In this document: positions 1 through 7,765 of the stretch, in pieces
Layout: each line of letters opens with the position of its first letter
How positions within the stretch are numbered: position 1 is the first letter of the stretch
DNA from: an uncultured Alistipes sp.
GTDB taxonomy: Bacteria > Bacteroidota > Bacteroidia > Bacteroidales > Rikenellaceae
Direction: 5' to 3'
DNA length: 64,000 nucleotides
Assembly: GCF_910580175.1 (NCBI RefSeq)
Contig: NZ_CAJTXD010000003.1
Coordinates: 62,001-126,000, forward strand
Made by a program: the position numbers and the translations under genes
Notes under the pieces: model-generated
What the model was told of the DNA's origin: nothing
The model's database searches: none
Seen by the model: only the letters and a program-made list of their open reading frames with translations

Positions 1-342
1 GTCGTCGCGCGTCAGCAGCTGCACATGATCCTCCTGAATGATTGCGGTCTTTTCGACGATTCCGCTGTTCTTGTTGGCGATACAACCCGTAAAGAACCGC
101 GACCACTCCGCATCGGTAAAGGTATAACCGTTGAGTTTTTCCAACTGTCGGCGCAGGTTGGCGACCAACTCCGTCTCGGTGCGAAACGGCAAATAATCGT
201 AGGCCTGCCCTTCCAACAGAGCGACAAACGCCCGTTCGAGTTCGGCTTCCGACTGATACTCTTTTTCCGTGCGGTACTCGGCTCGGTAATCACTGACGAC
301 CGTACTTTCGGGATTCTCAGCTACAAGGTTGTATCTCACCAT
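1..342 (-). CDS. hsdR: Type I restriction enzyme R subunit (HsdR), N-terminal part, cut by the window edge
   Basis: Only the first 114 codons are present; the frame is open to base 1. The product begins MVRYNLVAENPES and continues with a charged region typical of the N-terminal nuclease domain of HsdR, including YRAEYRTEKEYQSEAELE and FTDAEWSRFF. HsdR is the ATP-dependent translocase and endonuclease of type I systems and works in a complex with HsdM and HsdS. The ATG lies inside the 3' end of the hsdS second-half frame (26-base overlap), so translation is probably coupled. It is the last visible gene of the minus-strand operon. The motor motifs would lie outside the window. The identification rests on the N-terminal sequence and the operon context. 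Confidence 0.85.
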   Translation of the reverse strand, partial: MVRYNLVAENPESTVVSDYRAEYRTEKEYQSEAELERAFVALLEGQAYDYLPFRTETELVANLRRQLEKLNGYTFTDAEWSRFFTGCIANKNSGIVEKTAIIQEDHVQLLTRDD

Positions 343-922
343 TTTCTTTGCGCTTAAAGGTCAGTAGTTTGTCTCTGTAATACTCGTATTGCTGCCGTCG
401 GGCAGCAATCTCGGCGGGCAGGCCCTCCGAAATATCGTTTACTAAAGTCTCGAACTTGTCCAGTATGGCGACGATGCGATGCTGCTCTTCCATTGGCGGG
501 ATAGGAATTACAATCTCTCCGAACCGCTTTTTCGATACATTGAAACGAGTAACGCCGCTTGCCGTCTTCGTTATCTGTTTTCGTATATTTTCACTACGAA
601 ATAAGAATTTCATAAAATCGGGCAATAACAATTTTTTGTCATACATCCGAAACCCGAAACAAAAACTATTAAGGTATAAATTTTCACACGGCTCGGTCAT
701 GACCGAAGACATTCCGCAATCGTCGGGTGTTTCTGACGAACCCGTAAATACGACATCGCCGTACTCTATTTTGTTTTGCTTCTCTCCGTTTGCAATTTTA
801 ACCGTATCATGTATATCGGTGTCTATCGCAATATTGGAATAGACATTCATATAAGTTACGAACTTGGCATTGCCATCCGTAAAATCACTCTTGCATTTAC
901 CCGTAAGTCCGCCGTAAAACAC
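317..922 (-). CDS. hsdS: Type I specificity subunit HsdS, C-terminal half (TRD2), out of frame with the first half
   Basis: This 201-codon frame encodes the second target-recognition domain and the distal conserved region of HsdS. It contains IPIPPMEEQHRIVAILDKFE and ends with ARRQQYEYYRDKLLTFK, a near copy of the central conserved region of the upstream half. The frame stays open leftwards past the GTG at 922 as far as the C8 tract at 965-972. No good independent start is visible, so it is read best as the 3' half of one hsdS gene split by a one-base shift. One extra G in the tract would fuse it to the upstream 215 codons and give a 426-residue HsdS, a normal length. Its end overlaps the hsdR start. 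Confidence 0.85.
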   Translation of the reverse strand: MFYGGLTGKCKSDFTDGNAKFVTYMNVYSNIAIDTDIHDTVKIANGEKQNKIEYGDVVFTGSSETPDDCGMSSVMTEPCENLYLNSFCFGFRMYDKKLLLPDFMKFLFRSENIRKQITKTASGVTRFNVSKKRFGEIVIPIPPMEEQHRIVAILDKFETLVNDISEGLPAEIAARRQQYEYYRDKLLTFKRKENGEIQPCS

Positions 923-948
923 GCCTAAATCGCCTAATTTACACCATT

Positions 949-1596
949 TTATATCGTCAGGATACCCCCCCCGAATTTCTTGAAATTCAACAACTTATTG
1001 CGATAGTATTCATATTGTTTCCGCCGAGCCTCCAACTCAGCCTCCAACTCAGCCTCCAACTCGGTAAACTTATCGAGGATATTGACGATTTCATTCTGAA
1101 TGGCAAGGGGCGGAACGGGCAGCAAAATCTTCGACATGGCTCGATCCGAAACTCTCATGACTTTTGTTCCTGTTACCAATGGCCTTTTCTGTTCTTGAAA
1201 GTATGCAGATGAGAAGAAATAAGCAAGATATTTGGGATTTTGGTAATGGCTAAAAATGTAGGCATCTCCGCTTATTGCTATTTCGTCCTCTCCAAGCCAT
1301 GCAACAGCCTTACAAACATCCTCGACATTTTCACTTGTTGTAGCAATAACCAAATCTCCATATTTTGCTTTTTTCAATTTTCTCGCTAATTCAGGAGGCA
1401 CATACGATCTTGTCGTATTTGTAAATAACTTATAATAAGTATAAATCTGACCATAGTGAATACATCCAACCCCCTCGTCTGTAAAATCTTTCTTTTGTAA
1501 TCCATTCCCTCTTACAAAAGTACCGATTTCTCCCAACGGTTTATATTCCACCCCATTCGGGCACAACTCCCGAATCATTTCTTCGATACGGCTCAT
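949..1596 (-). CDS. hsdS: Type I specificity subunit HsdS, N-terminal half (TRD1), truncated at a poly-G tract
   Basis: HsdS directs the methylase and nuclease complex to a split DNA site through two target-recognition domains. This 215-residue product has TRD1 (about residues 15-150), the conserved stretch LPVPPLAIQNEIVNILDKF, a LEAE repeat, and ARRKQYEYYRNKLLNFK. The frame then enters GGG GGG GGT and stops after FGGGILTI. The second TRD follows in another frame (317-922). The start overlaps the rhuM-like stop by 4 bases. In its present state the protein is a half-subunit. Half-subunits of other type I systems can pair to give a functional enzyme, but whether that happens here is unknown. 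Confidence 0.88.
   Translation of the reverse strand: MSRIEEMIRELCPNGVEYKPLGEIGTFVRGNGLQKKDFTDEGVGCIHYGQIYTYYKLFTNTTRSYVPPELARKLKKAKYGDLVIATTSENVEDVCKAVAWLGEDEIAISGDAYIFSHYQNPKYLAYFFSSAYFQEQKRPLVTGTKVMRVSDRAMSKILLPVPPLAIQNEIVNILDKFTELEAELEAELEARRKQYEYYRNKLLNFKKFGGGILTI
965..972. repeat. C8/G8 homopolymer inside hsdS
   Basis: Eight consecutive Cs on the plus strand (eight Gs in the coding strand) lie exactly at the junction of the two hsdS half frames. With eight Gs the first half ends eight codons after NFKK; with nine the reading frame continues through codons for YPDDIKWCKLGDLG into TRD2. Runs of this length are typical slipped-strand hot spots. Confidence 0.9.
1028..1063. repeat. Three 12-bp tandem repeats in the hsdS central region
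   Basis: The 12-base unit GCCTCCAACTCA occurs three times (the last copy ends in G), encoding ELEA ELEA ELEA between the conserved helices of HsdS. In EcoR124-type HsdS a comparable 4-residue repeat sets the distance between the two TRDs; copy number there changes the spacer of the recognised site. Confidence 0.9.
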
Positions 1597-2609
1597 TGCT
1601 TGCCCCCTTTCTTCTTTGAGGTTTTGGCGGTCAGTGTCTTGATGGAATCCATATATGCCTGCTCCACCGGAGAAAGTGTTTTGACCTGATATTTCCGATA
1701 TTCGGCAATCGCTTTTTCTTCGGCCTGCTTATGGGATATGCGACCTGCTCCGGACAATAATTTTTCGCCGGTCGAGGTCAGGATACTATCCAATTGTTTG
1801 ATGTAATCGGACATATACATCGGTTTATGACGGATCGCCTGTATTTCGGCAAAATCGAAATACCCCGACACCAAATTGTTCAGCACTTTCAACTCTTCCT
1901 CGCTCAAATAGTTTTTGGCAACCGTGACATCCGTTTTGGCGGGTTGTTCGCCTGCGAAAGTCGTCAGCCCCATGAATGGTTTGTCCGCATCGGCACGTTC
2001 GTAGATAACTTCGGCAGCCGTATGTCCGTGCGCCGCATAGTGCAGTTTGTTCTGCACGATTTTGAAGAACTTGACGGACTGCTCTGCTTTCGGGTCGTAA
2101 TCAACACTCGTAGCGTACAGATCCAGTACCTGACGATACATTATTTTCTCCGACGAGCGGATGTCACGAATGCGGTCGAGCAGTTCGCGCCAGTATCCTC
2201 CGCCGCCCATCTGCTTCAACCGCTCGTCATCCATCGTGAAGCCCTTGATCATATACTCTTTCAGTCGCTCGGTAGCCCAACGGCGGAAATTCGTGGCAAT
2301 ACGGGATTTTACTCTGTATCCCAGCGATATAATCATATCGAGATTATAAAACGGAATTTCACGCTCGACTTGTCGGATGCCCTCCGTGCGAACCTGTCGG
2401 AAATTCCGACAGGTTGAAATTTCGTTCAACTCTTGCTCTTCGTAGATATGTTTTATATGCTCTACTACATTCGTTCGCGAAGTCTGATACAGGTCAGCCA
2501 TCTGTTGCTGTGTCAGCCACACGTTCTCATTCTCCAAACGGACCTCGATTTGGGTTATACCATCTTCCGTCTGGTAAATGACAATATCATTATTTTTATT
2601 CTCTTCCAT
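1593..2609 (-). CDS. RhuM family protein within the RM operon
   Basis: This 338-residue protein matches the Virulence_RhuM family. It has an N-terminal DNA-binding-like segment (VWLTQQQMADLYQTSRTNVVEHI, residues about 30-52), the family core FRRWATERLKEYMIKGF, and a C-terminal helical region with a lysine-rich tail (TSKKKGGK). RhuM was named from Salmonella pathogenicity island 3; its biochemical role is not settled. Many family members sit inside type I RM operons, as here, between hsdM (9-base gap) and hsdS (4-base overlap). The position suggests a role tied to the RM system, such as regulation or a toxin/abortive function, but nothing in the sequence proves it. Confidence 0.85.
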   Translation of the reverse strand: MEENKNNDIVIYQTEDGITQIEVRLENENVWLTQQQMADLYQTSRTNVVEHIKHIYEEQELNEISTCRNFRQVRTEGIRQVEREIPFYNLDMIISLGYRVKSRIATNFRRWATERLKEYMIKGFTMDDERLKQMGGGGYWRELLDRIRDIRSSEKIMYRQVLDLYATSVDYDPKAEQSVKFFKIVQNKLHYAAHGHTAAEVIYERADADKPFMGLTTFAGEQPAKTDVTVAKNYLSEEELKVLNNLVSGYFDFAEIQAIRHKPMYMSDYIKQLDSILTSTGEKLLSGAGRISHKQAEEKAIAEYRKYQVKTLSPVEQAYMDSIKTLTAKTSKKKGGKQ

Positions 2610-2618
2610 AACGTATAT

Positions 2619-4166
2619 TTATAAAGTAGCCACAATCGCGTCGATTGCCGTGCGCAATACATGCTGGCGGGCGACGATTTCGGCAATACGCTTGTTCAGT
2701 TCGTCGATGTCCACGACTTCGCGCGTATCGGGTTGTTCGACATACGACGATACCGAAATATTGTAGTCGTTCTCGGCAATCTTGCCGTTCTCCACCAGCC
2801 GGGCAAAATGCGCATCGTCCTTGCGGGCGACGAACGCATCAAGAATACGCGCGATGTTCGCGTCGGATAGTTTGTTCTTATTGCCTTCGTGGATAAATTT
2901 ACCCGAAGCGTCGATAAAGAGCGTTGCATTGTCTTTCTTGCTCTTTTTCAATACGATGATGCAAGTGGCGATGCCGACACCGAAAAAGAGGTTGGCAGGG
3001 AGTTGGATAACGGTGTCGATATAGTTATTGTCGATCAGATATTTGCGGATTTTCTGCTCAGCTCCGCCACGATAGAGTACGCCGGGGAACTCGACGATAG
3101 CTGCCGTGCCGTTCGTCGCTAACCACGAGAGCATGTGCATCGTAAAGGCAAGATCAGCCTTGCTTTTCGGCGCAAGAATACCGGCAGGGGAAAAGCGAGG
3201 ATCGTTGATTAGCAGCGGATTTTCATCGCCCGCCCATTTAATCGAATAGGGTGGATTGGAGACGATGCACTCGAACGGCTCGTCATCCCAATGTTTTGGT
3301 GCAAGCAGCGTATCGCCCAACGCGATATCGAACTTTTCGTAGTTGATATCGTGTAGAAACATGTTGATACGGCAGAGGTTGTAGGTGGTAATGTTGATTT
3401 CCTGCCCGTAAAATCCCTGACGTACATTCTCCTTACCTAATACTTTGGCAAATTTTAGCAAGAGCGAGCCGCTGCCGCAAGCCGGATCATAAACCTTGTT
3501 CACCTGCTTCTTGCCTACGAGCGTAATTCGGGCGAGCAGTTCGGATACCTCCTGCGGAGTGAAGAACTCGCCGCCTGACTTGCCTGCATTGCTGGCATAC
3601 ATCGTCATCAAGAACTCGTAGGCATCGCCGAATGTATCGATCTGGTTGTCCGCCAAATTGCCGAACCTCATATCGCCGATTTTGTCGATAATCTTTACCA
3701 GCGTCTCGTTGCGCTTCTGTACCGTCGCACCGAGTTTGTTGCTGTTCACGTCGATATCGGCGAACAGCCCCTTCATATCGTCCTCGCTCGCCGCACCTTT
3801 GGCCGAGTTCTCGATTGCATGAAAGATATTGCTTAATGTTTCGTTCAGATTGGGGTCTGCCGCCGCGTTTTTGCGCACGTTCCCGAACAACTGTGACGGG
3901 AGGATGTAAAATCCCCGCTCTTGCACGGTTACCTCCCGACCAAACTCGGCCTGCTCATCCGAGCATGCGGCATAATCGAAGTCCGCATTTCCCGCACGCC
4001 GCTCCTCTGCATTGATAAATGCGGTAATATTCTCGGAAATGAAGCGGTAAAACAACATTCCCAAAACGTAGTTTTTAAAGTCCCAGCCATCGACACTGCC
4101 GCGCAGGTCGTTGGCTATCTGCCAGATCGTGCGATGAAGTTCCGCACGTTCCTGTTCTCTTGCCAT
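2619..4166 (-). CDS. hsdM: Type I modification methylase subunit (HsdM)
   Basis: HsdM is the adenine-N6 methyltransferase that protects host DNA and forms the core of the type I complex. The 515 residues show an N-terminal HsdM_N helical domain (about 8-150), GGEFFTPQEV before the catalytic domain (198-207), SAM-binding motif I DPACGSGSLL (227-236), FYGQE (252-256) and the catalytic NPPY (304-307). Length and motif order are normal, so methylation activity should be intact whatever the hsdS phase. It starts 6 bases after the Xre-like gene and precedes the rhuM-like gene by 9 bases, so the five genes are very likely one transcript. Confidence 0.96.
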   Translation of the reverse strand: MAREQERAELHRTIWQIANDLRGSVDGWDFKNYVLGMLFYRFISENITAFINAEERRAGNADFDYAACSDEQAEFGREVTVQERGFYILPSQLFGNVRKNAAADPNLNETLSNIFHAIENSAKGAASEDDMKGLFADIDVNSNKLGATVQKRNETLVKIIDKIGDMRFGNLADNQIDTFGDAYEFLMTMYASNAGKSGGEFFTPQEVSELLARITLVGKKQVNKVYDPACGSGSLLLKFAKVLGKENVRQGFYGQEINITTYNLCRINMFLHDINYEKFDIALGDTLLAPKHWDDEPFECIVSNPPYSIKWAGDENPLLINDPRFSPAGILAPKSKADLAFTMHMLSWLATNGTAAIVEFPGVLYRGGAEQKIRKYLIDNNYIDTVIQLPANLFFGVGIATCIIVLKKSKKDNATLFIDASGKFIHEGNKNKLSDANIARILDAFVARKDDAHFARLVENGKIAENDYNISVSSYVEQPDTREVVDIDELNKRIAEIVARQHVLRTAIDAIVATL

Positions 4167-4172
4167 ATATCG

Positions 4173-4367
4173 TTATCTGTTTATCAATTCTGTAATATCT
4201 ACGTCCAATAGTTTTGCGATACGAATCACTGTATCCAATTGCGGCTGCGACGAGTTGGAACACCACTTCGATACAGTCGAAGGGTCCTTACCCAACTGCT
4301 CCGCCAGCCATTTGCCCGTTTTGTTCTTTTCCGCAAGAATGATTCTCAATCGGTTTATCTTTTTCAT
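4173..4367 (-). CDS. Small Xre-type helix-turn-helix regulator of the RM operon
   Basis: This 64-residue protein is a single HTH_3 domain: WLAEQLGKDPSTVSKWC fits the helix-turn-helix, followed by LDTVIRIAKLLDVDITELI. I chose the ATG at 4367 (MKKINRLRII) instead of a longer in-frame start at 4433, because the longer version would begin upstream of the promoter boxes at 4393-4425. As the first gene of the RM operon, 6 bases before hsdM, it resembles a controller protein that sets RM expression. That function is inferred from position and fold. Confidence 0.85.
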   Translation of the reverse strand: MKKINRLRIILAEKNKTGKWLAEQLGKDPSTVSKWCSNSSQPQLDTVIRIAKLLDVDITELINR

Positions 4368-4392
4368 CACTATGCTCGAAACAGATTGTAAA

Positions 4393-4425
4393 CAAAGATA
4401 TTGAAAATAATTCAACCAGCACAAT
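4393..4425 (-). promoter_or_regulatory. Promoter of the RM operon
   Basis: On the minus strand the -7 box TATCTTTG (4400-4393) is preceded by ATTG (4425-4422) with a 21-base spacer. It lies 25 bases before the ATG of the Xre-like gene. Confidence 0.6.
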
Positions 4426-4723
4426 CTCTGCAAAGGAATCTTTCAATCATATAATTTTTTCAACTTTTATTTTTATGCGATATTTGCCAAATAATTGTTG
4501 ATAAAACTATACTAAATAGTTGCAGAATATGTTTGCTATTATAGTCTAATATAACAAAAGGTGGTTATAGAAGTAGAAAAACATGATATGCTAATTAAAT
4601 AAAAATACTTATCTTTGTATTGAGTTCTTTTTCAAGCTGAAGATTACCGCAAAGCAGTGCAGAAGATCGGTTAACAGATCGTTAACAGCGTAAATAGTTG
4701 CAGGCCTGCAATCCGCTGACTGA

Positions 4724-4755
4724 CAAAAGAAAAGAGGATCGATTGCTCGATCCTC
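4724..4755 (-). terminator. Terminator after tRNA-Gly
   Basis: The inverted repeat GAGGATCGA-4 nt-TCGATCCTC (4734-4755) is followed on the minus strand by TTTTCTTTT. On the plus strand it is followed by CTGTTTTTG, so it may stop transcription from both sides. Confidence 0.8.
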
Positions 4756-4764
4756 CTGTTTTTG

Positions 4765-4837
4765 AGCGGAAAACGAGACTCGAACTCGCGACCCCAACCT
4801 TGGCAAGGTTGTGCTCTACCAACTGAGCTATTTCCGC
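4765..4837 (-). tRNA. tRNA-Gly (anticodon GCC)
   Basis: The minus strand reads GCGGAAATAGCTCAGTTGGT at the 5' end, an anticodon stem CAACC/GGTTG around loop TTGCCAA (anticodon GCC), a T-arm with GTTCGAGTC, and an acceptor pair GCGGAAA/TTTCCGC with discriminator T. It is 73 nt long and CCA is not encoded. The 3' end faces the RM operon. Confidence 0.95.
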
Positions 4838-4878
4838 AAAACAAACCCTCAAAAGGAAAAACTCCTGCTTTGGGACTG

Positions 4879-4909
4879 CAAATATAAACCTAAAAATCAA
4901 AACATCAAA
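4879..4909 (-). promoter_or_regulatory. Promoter of tRNA-Gly
   Basis: Minus-strand TTTG (4909-4906) is followed after 19 bases by TATATTTG (4886-4879), about 42 bases before the tRNA 5' end. This matches the Bacteroidetes -33/-7 pattern. Confidence 0.65.
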
Positions 4910-5332
4910 ATTATTTGACGAAAAATAAGCGGATGAAAAATACCTACCCAGCAAAATCCAAGAGCCAAACGCTGGAAAACCAAGACGAGCAATAGAACTG
5001 CCAGCCAGATAAACAAGGATAAAAATACCACTGGAACAAGAGAAAAGGCCGGGCTAAAAACAGCCGGGCGGCATAAAATCGAAAAAACAGAAGAACCCTT
5101 TCCGAAAATCCCCACAAGGAAGTAGCAGCAATCGGCGAGGAAGCGTAGGTCGAAAAAAAGCCTGGCAAGCGATAGCGTTATCGAAAAACCCACATGCGGG
5201 CTTCCTCCAGCTCGAAGTTCTTCACGGGAGAATCGCCTGCCGGCAACCCCAACGGCAACTGTGCGACCAAACGCCATACTTCGGGCAGCCGCCAGCGCAT
5301 CCTACATATATACACCCGACTTCTTCTACACC
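4910..5332. other. Intergenic stretch without a recognised gene
   Basis: Open frames here (for example minus 4897-5277) show no recognisable domain and no convincing start. I see only a small inverted repeat CGATA-GCGT-TATCG near 5170. It may be a degraded region or leader sequence. Confidence 0.5.
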
Positions 5333-5364
5333 AAAAAAGATTGCCAACCCCTTTCGGGGCCGGC
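5333..5364 (-). terminator. Terminator of the serine palmitoyltransferase gene
   Basis: On the minus strand a GC-rich stem GCCGGCCCC-GAAA-GGGGTTGGC (5364-5343) is followed by AATCTTTTTT, a classic intrinsic terminator about 60 bases after the stop codon at 5426. Confidence 0.8.
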
Positions 5365-5425
5365 AATTCTATGAGGCGCAGGAATCGACAGACCTTGAAA
5401 CCCGCGACCGGGATCGGAAATAAAA

Positions 5426-6697
5426 TCAACGTACTTTGAAACCCTCGTCGGCACGCTGCGGAATAGGCAGCTGGGCATAATAACCGCTCTGGAGTTTCTC
5501 GCGCACAGCCTTGAAAGCGTCGATCGTGACTTTCACATCCTCCAGCGTATGCGCCGCCGTCGGGATGACTCGCAGAATCAACTCGCCCTTCGGAATTACC
5601 GGATAGATGACCATCGAGCAGAAGATTCCGTAGTTCTCGCGCAGGTCGACCACCAGGTTCGTCGCCTCGGGGACACCGCCCTTGAGGAATACGGGCGTTA
5701 CCGGCGAATTGGTCACACCGATATCGAAACCGTTCTCCTTGAGGCTGTTCTGCAACACGCGGACGATCTCCCACAACTTCTGCTGATATTCGGGATGTTC
5801 GCGGATAAGCTCCAGACGCTTGAGTGCACCGATTACCATCGGCATCGGGAGCGACTTGGCGTAGAGCTGCGAACGCATGTTGTAACGGAAAAGGTTGATC
5901 AGCCAGCGCGGGCCGCTCACGAACGCACCGATGCCGGCCATCGACTTGGCGAACGTGTTGAAGAGCACGTCCACACCGTCGGCCACCCCGAAATGCGATG
6001 CCGTACCGCGGCCGCCCTCGCCCATCGTGCCGAAGCCGTGGGCATCGTCGACCAACAGCCGGAACTGGAAGTCCTTCTTCAAAGCTACGATCTCATCCAA
6101 CTTACCCAGGTCGCCCTTCATGCCGAAAACGCCCTCGGTAATGACCAGCACGCCGCCGTTCTGCTCCTCAGCCAACTCCGTGGCATGCTGCAATTGCAGG
6201 CGCAGCGACTCCATGTCGTTGTGGCCGAAGACAAAACGCTTGCCCTTGTGCATGCGCAGACCGTCGATGATGCAGGCATGCGCCTCGGCGTCGTAGACCA
6301 CCACGTCGCGCGGCGTGAGCAGGCAGTCGATGATCGAGATCATGCCCTGGTAGCCGAAGTTGAGCAGGAAAGCATCTTCCTTGCCCACGAATTCGGCCAG
6401 TTCGCGCTCCAGCTGTTCGTGGTAAACCGTCTGTCCGCTCATCATACGTGCACCCATCGGAGCCGCCATGCCGAACTTCGCAGCACCCTCAGCATCGGCC
6501 TTGCGCACCTCCGGCAGGTTGGCCAGACCCAGATAGTTGTTCAAGCTCCAGTTGAGCACTTTCTTGCCCCGGAACACCATGTGAGGCCCGATCTCGCCCT
6601 CCAGCTTGGGAAAAGCATAGTAGCCGTGCGCATAGCCCATGTACTGACCGATAGGTCCGCCTGCATTCTTTTCAAGGCGTGCAAAAATATCAACCAT
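5426..6697 (-). CDS. spt: Serine palmitoyltransferase (alpha-oxoamine synthase family)
   Basis: The enzyme condenses serine with a fatty acyl thioester to 3-ketosphinganine, the first step of Bacteroidetes sphingolipid synthesis, using PLP in the cytosol. The 423 residues show the alpha-oxoamine synthase fold: YDAEAHACIIDG (135-146), DDAHGFG (217-223) and the PLP lysine in NTFAKSMAGIG (Lys 251). The N-terminus (MVDIFARLEKNAGGPIGQYM) and the extra N-terminal segment resemble Bacteroides Spt more than BioF or Kbl. Glycine C-acetyltransferase remains the main alternative because the families are close. It is monocistronic, with its own terminator. Confidence 0.85.
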   Translation of the reverse strand: MVDIFARLEKNAGGPIGQYMGYAHGYYAFPKLEGEIGPHMVFRGKKVLNWSLNNYLGLANLPEVRKADAEGAAKFGMAAPMGARMMSGQTVYHEQLERELAEFVGKEDAFLLNFGYQGMISIIDCLLTPRDVVVYDAEAHACIIDGLRMHKGKRFVFGHNDMESLRLQLQHATELAEEQNGGVLVITEGVFGMKGDLGKLDEIVALKKDFQFRLLVDDAHGFGTMGEGGRGTASHFGVADGVDVLFNTFAKSMAGIGAFVSGPRWLINLFRYNMRSQLYAKSLPMPMVIGALKRLELIREHPEYQQKLWEIVRVLQNSLKENGFDIGVTNSPVTPVFLKGGVPEATNLVVDLRENYGIFCSMVIYPVIPKGELILRVIPTAAHTLEDVKVTIDAFKAVREKLQSGYYAQLPIPQRADEGFKVR

Positions 6698-6758
6698 ATT
6701 TGATTCGCAATTTAAAATTTAGTGGCTTTTTCTGCGCCGAATCCGCCTGTCGGCACCG

Positions 6759-6792
6759 CAAAAATATAAATAAAATAAATTTGTCGACCAAA
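6759..6792 (-). promoter_or_regulatory. Possible promoter of spt
   Basis: Minus-strand -7 box TATTTTTG (6766-6759) lies 61 bases before the start codon. The nearest TTTG is 22 bases upstream, slightly longer spacing than elsewhere in this window. Confidence 0.4.
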
Positions 6793-6948
6793 GGTAGCCG
6801 TTTTTTATTGTGTGCGGATACGCATTTATACCTATTTTGACCTTTCCGACGTATCGCTGGCCACCAAAATCCGCTCCGCAACGAAGCGGCCAGGCATTTC
6901 ATCGGCAGGGAATTCGATTTTTGAATTTTTAATTGTTATTTTCGCATC

Positions 6949-7722
6949 ATGACAGCGCTTTTCCACGACATCATCTTCGGGCCGGTGCGTTCGCGGCGGC
7001 TGGGTCTCTCGCTGGGCGTCAATCTGTTGCCCACCGAATCGAAACTCTGTTCGTTCGACTGCATCTACTGCGAATGCGGCTGGAACGCCGAGCACCCCGG
7101 CCTGCGGCAGTTCAACGCCCGCGACGACGTGCGCAAGCAGCTCGAAGCCACGCTGCGGCGCATGGTGGCCGACGCCACGCCGCCCGACGTCATCACATTC
7201 GCAGGCAACGGCGAGCCGACCCTCCATCCCGAGTTCGAAGCCGTCATCGGCGATACGATCGCCCTGCGCGACGCCTTGTGTCCTGCGGCCAAAGTCTCCG
7301 TGCTGTCGAACGCCACGCAGATCCACCGCGACGACGTACGGCGCGCACTCCTGCGCGTGGACAACAACATCTTGAAGCTCGACTCGGCTTTCGACGAAAC
7401 GGTGCGCAGAATGAACAACCCGCAGAGCGCGGAATACTCCGTCCATCGGATCGTCGAACAGATGAAGCGTTTCGAGGGACGGATGATCCTGCAAACCATG
7501 TTTCTGCGAGGCACCTGCAACGGCATGCCGGTCGACAATACCACCGAGGAGGAGATCGCCGCCTGGTTGCGGATCGTCGCAGCGATCCGGCCTCGGCAGG
7601 TCATGGTCTACTCCCTCGACCGCGACACACCCTGCAAGACGCTCGAAAAAGTCCCGCGCGAAGAATTGCAGGCCATAGCGACACGGGTCGAAGCCCTGGG
7701 AATCCCTTGTTCAGCAGTATAG
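6949..7722 (+). CDS. Radical SAM protein
   Basis: This 257-residue protein has the radical SAM [4Fe-4S] ligand motif CSFDCIYC (Cys 34, 38, 41), the GNGEPT motif (86-91) that corresponds to GGE, and SLDRDTPC near the C-terminus. It belongs with the short radical SAM proteins of the COG0731 group, which are related to the wybutosine enzymes but of unassigned function in bacteria. It is a single gene between divergent spt and convergent dxs. I do not assign a substrate. Confidence 0.85.
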   Translation: MTALFHDIIFGPVRSRRLGLSLGVNLLPTESKLCSFDCIYCECGWNAEHPGLRQFNARDDVRKQLEATLRRMVADATPPDVITFAGNGEPTLHPEFEAVIGDTIALRDALCPAAKVSVLSNATQIHRDDVRRALLRVDNNILKLDSAFDETVRRMNNPQSAEYSVHRIVEQMKRFEGRMILQTMFLRGTCNGMPVDNTTEEEIAAWLRIVAAIRPRQVMVYSLDRDTPCKTLEKVPREELQAIATRVEALGIPCSAV

Positions 7723-7765
7723 AAACAGACGACGAAGAACAAGAAACGGCGTTTCCCGCCTGGAA

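Larger units (their letters stand above)
4368..4764. other. AT-rich spacer between the RM operon and tRNA-Gly
   Basis: No convincing gene. It holds the RM promoter, a very AT-rich stretch (4440-4620), a plus-strand promoter-like TATCTTTG at 4610-4617, a short direct repeat GATCGGTTAACA/GATCGTTAACA (4667-4689), and the bidirectional hairpin at 4734-4755. Confidence 0.6.

Noticed and set aside
4897..5277. 126-codon hydrophobic minus-strand frame between tRNA-Gly and spt
   Set aside because: Hydrophobicity comes from a T-rich strand; there is no plausible start, promoter or family match.
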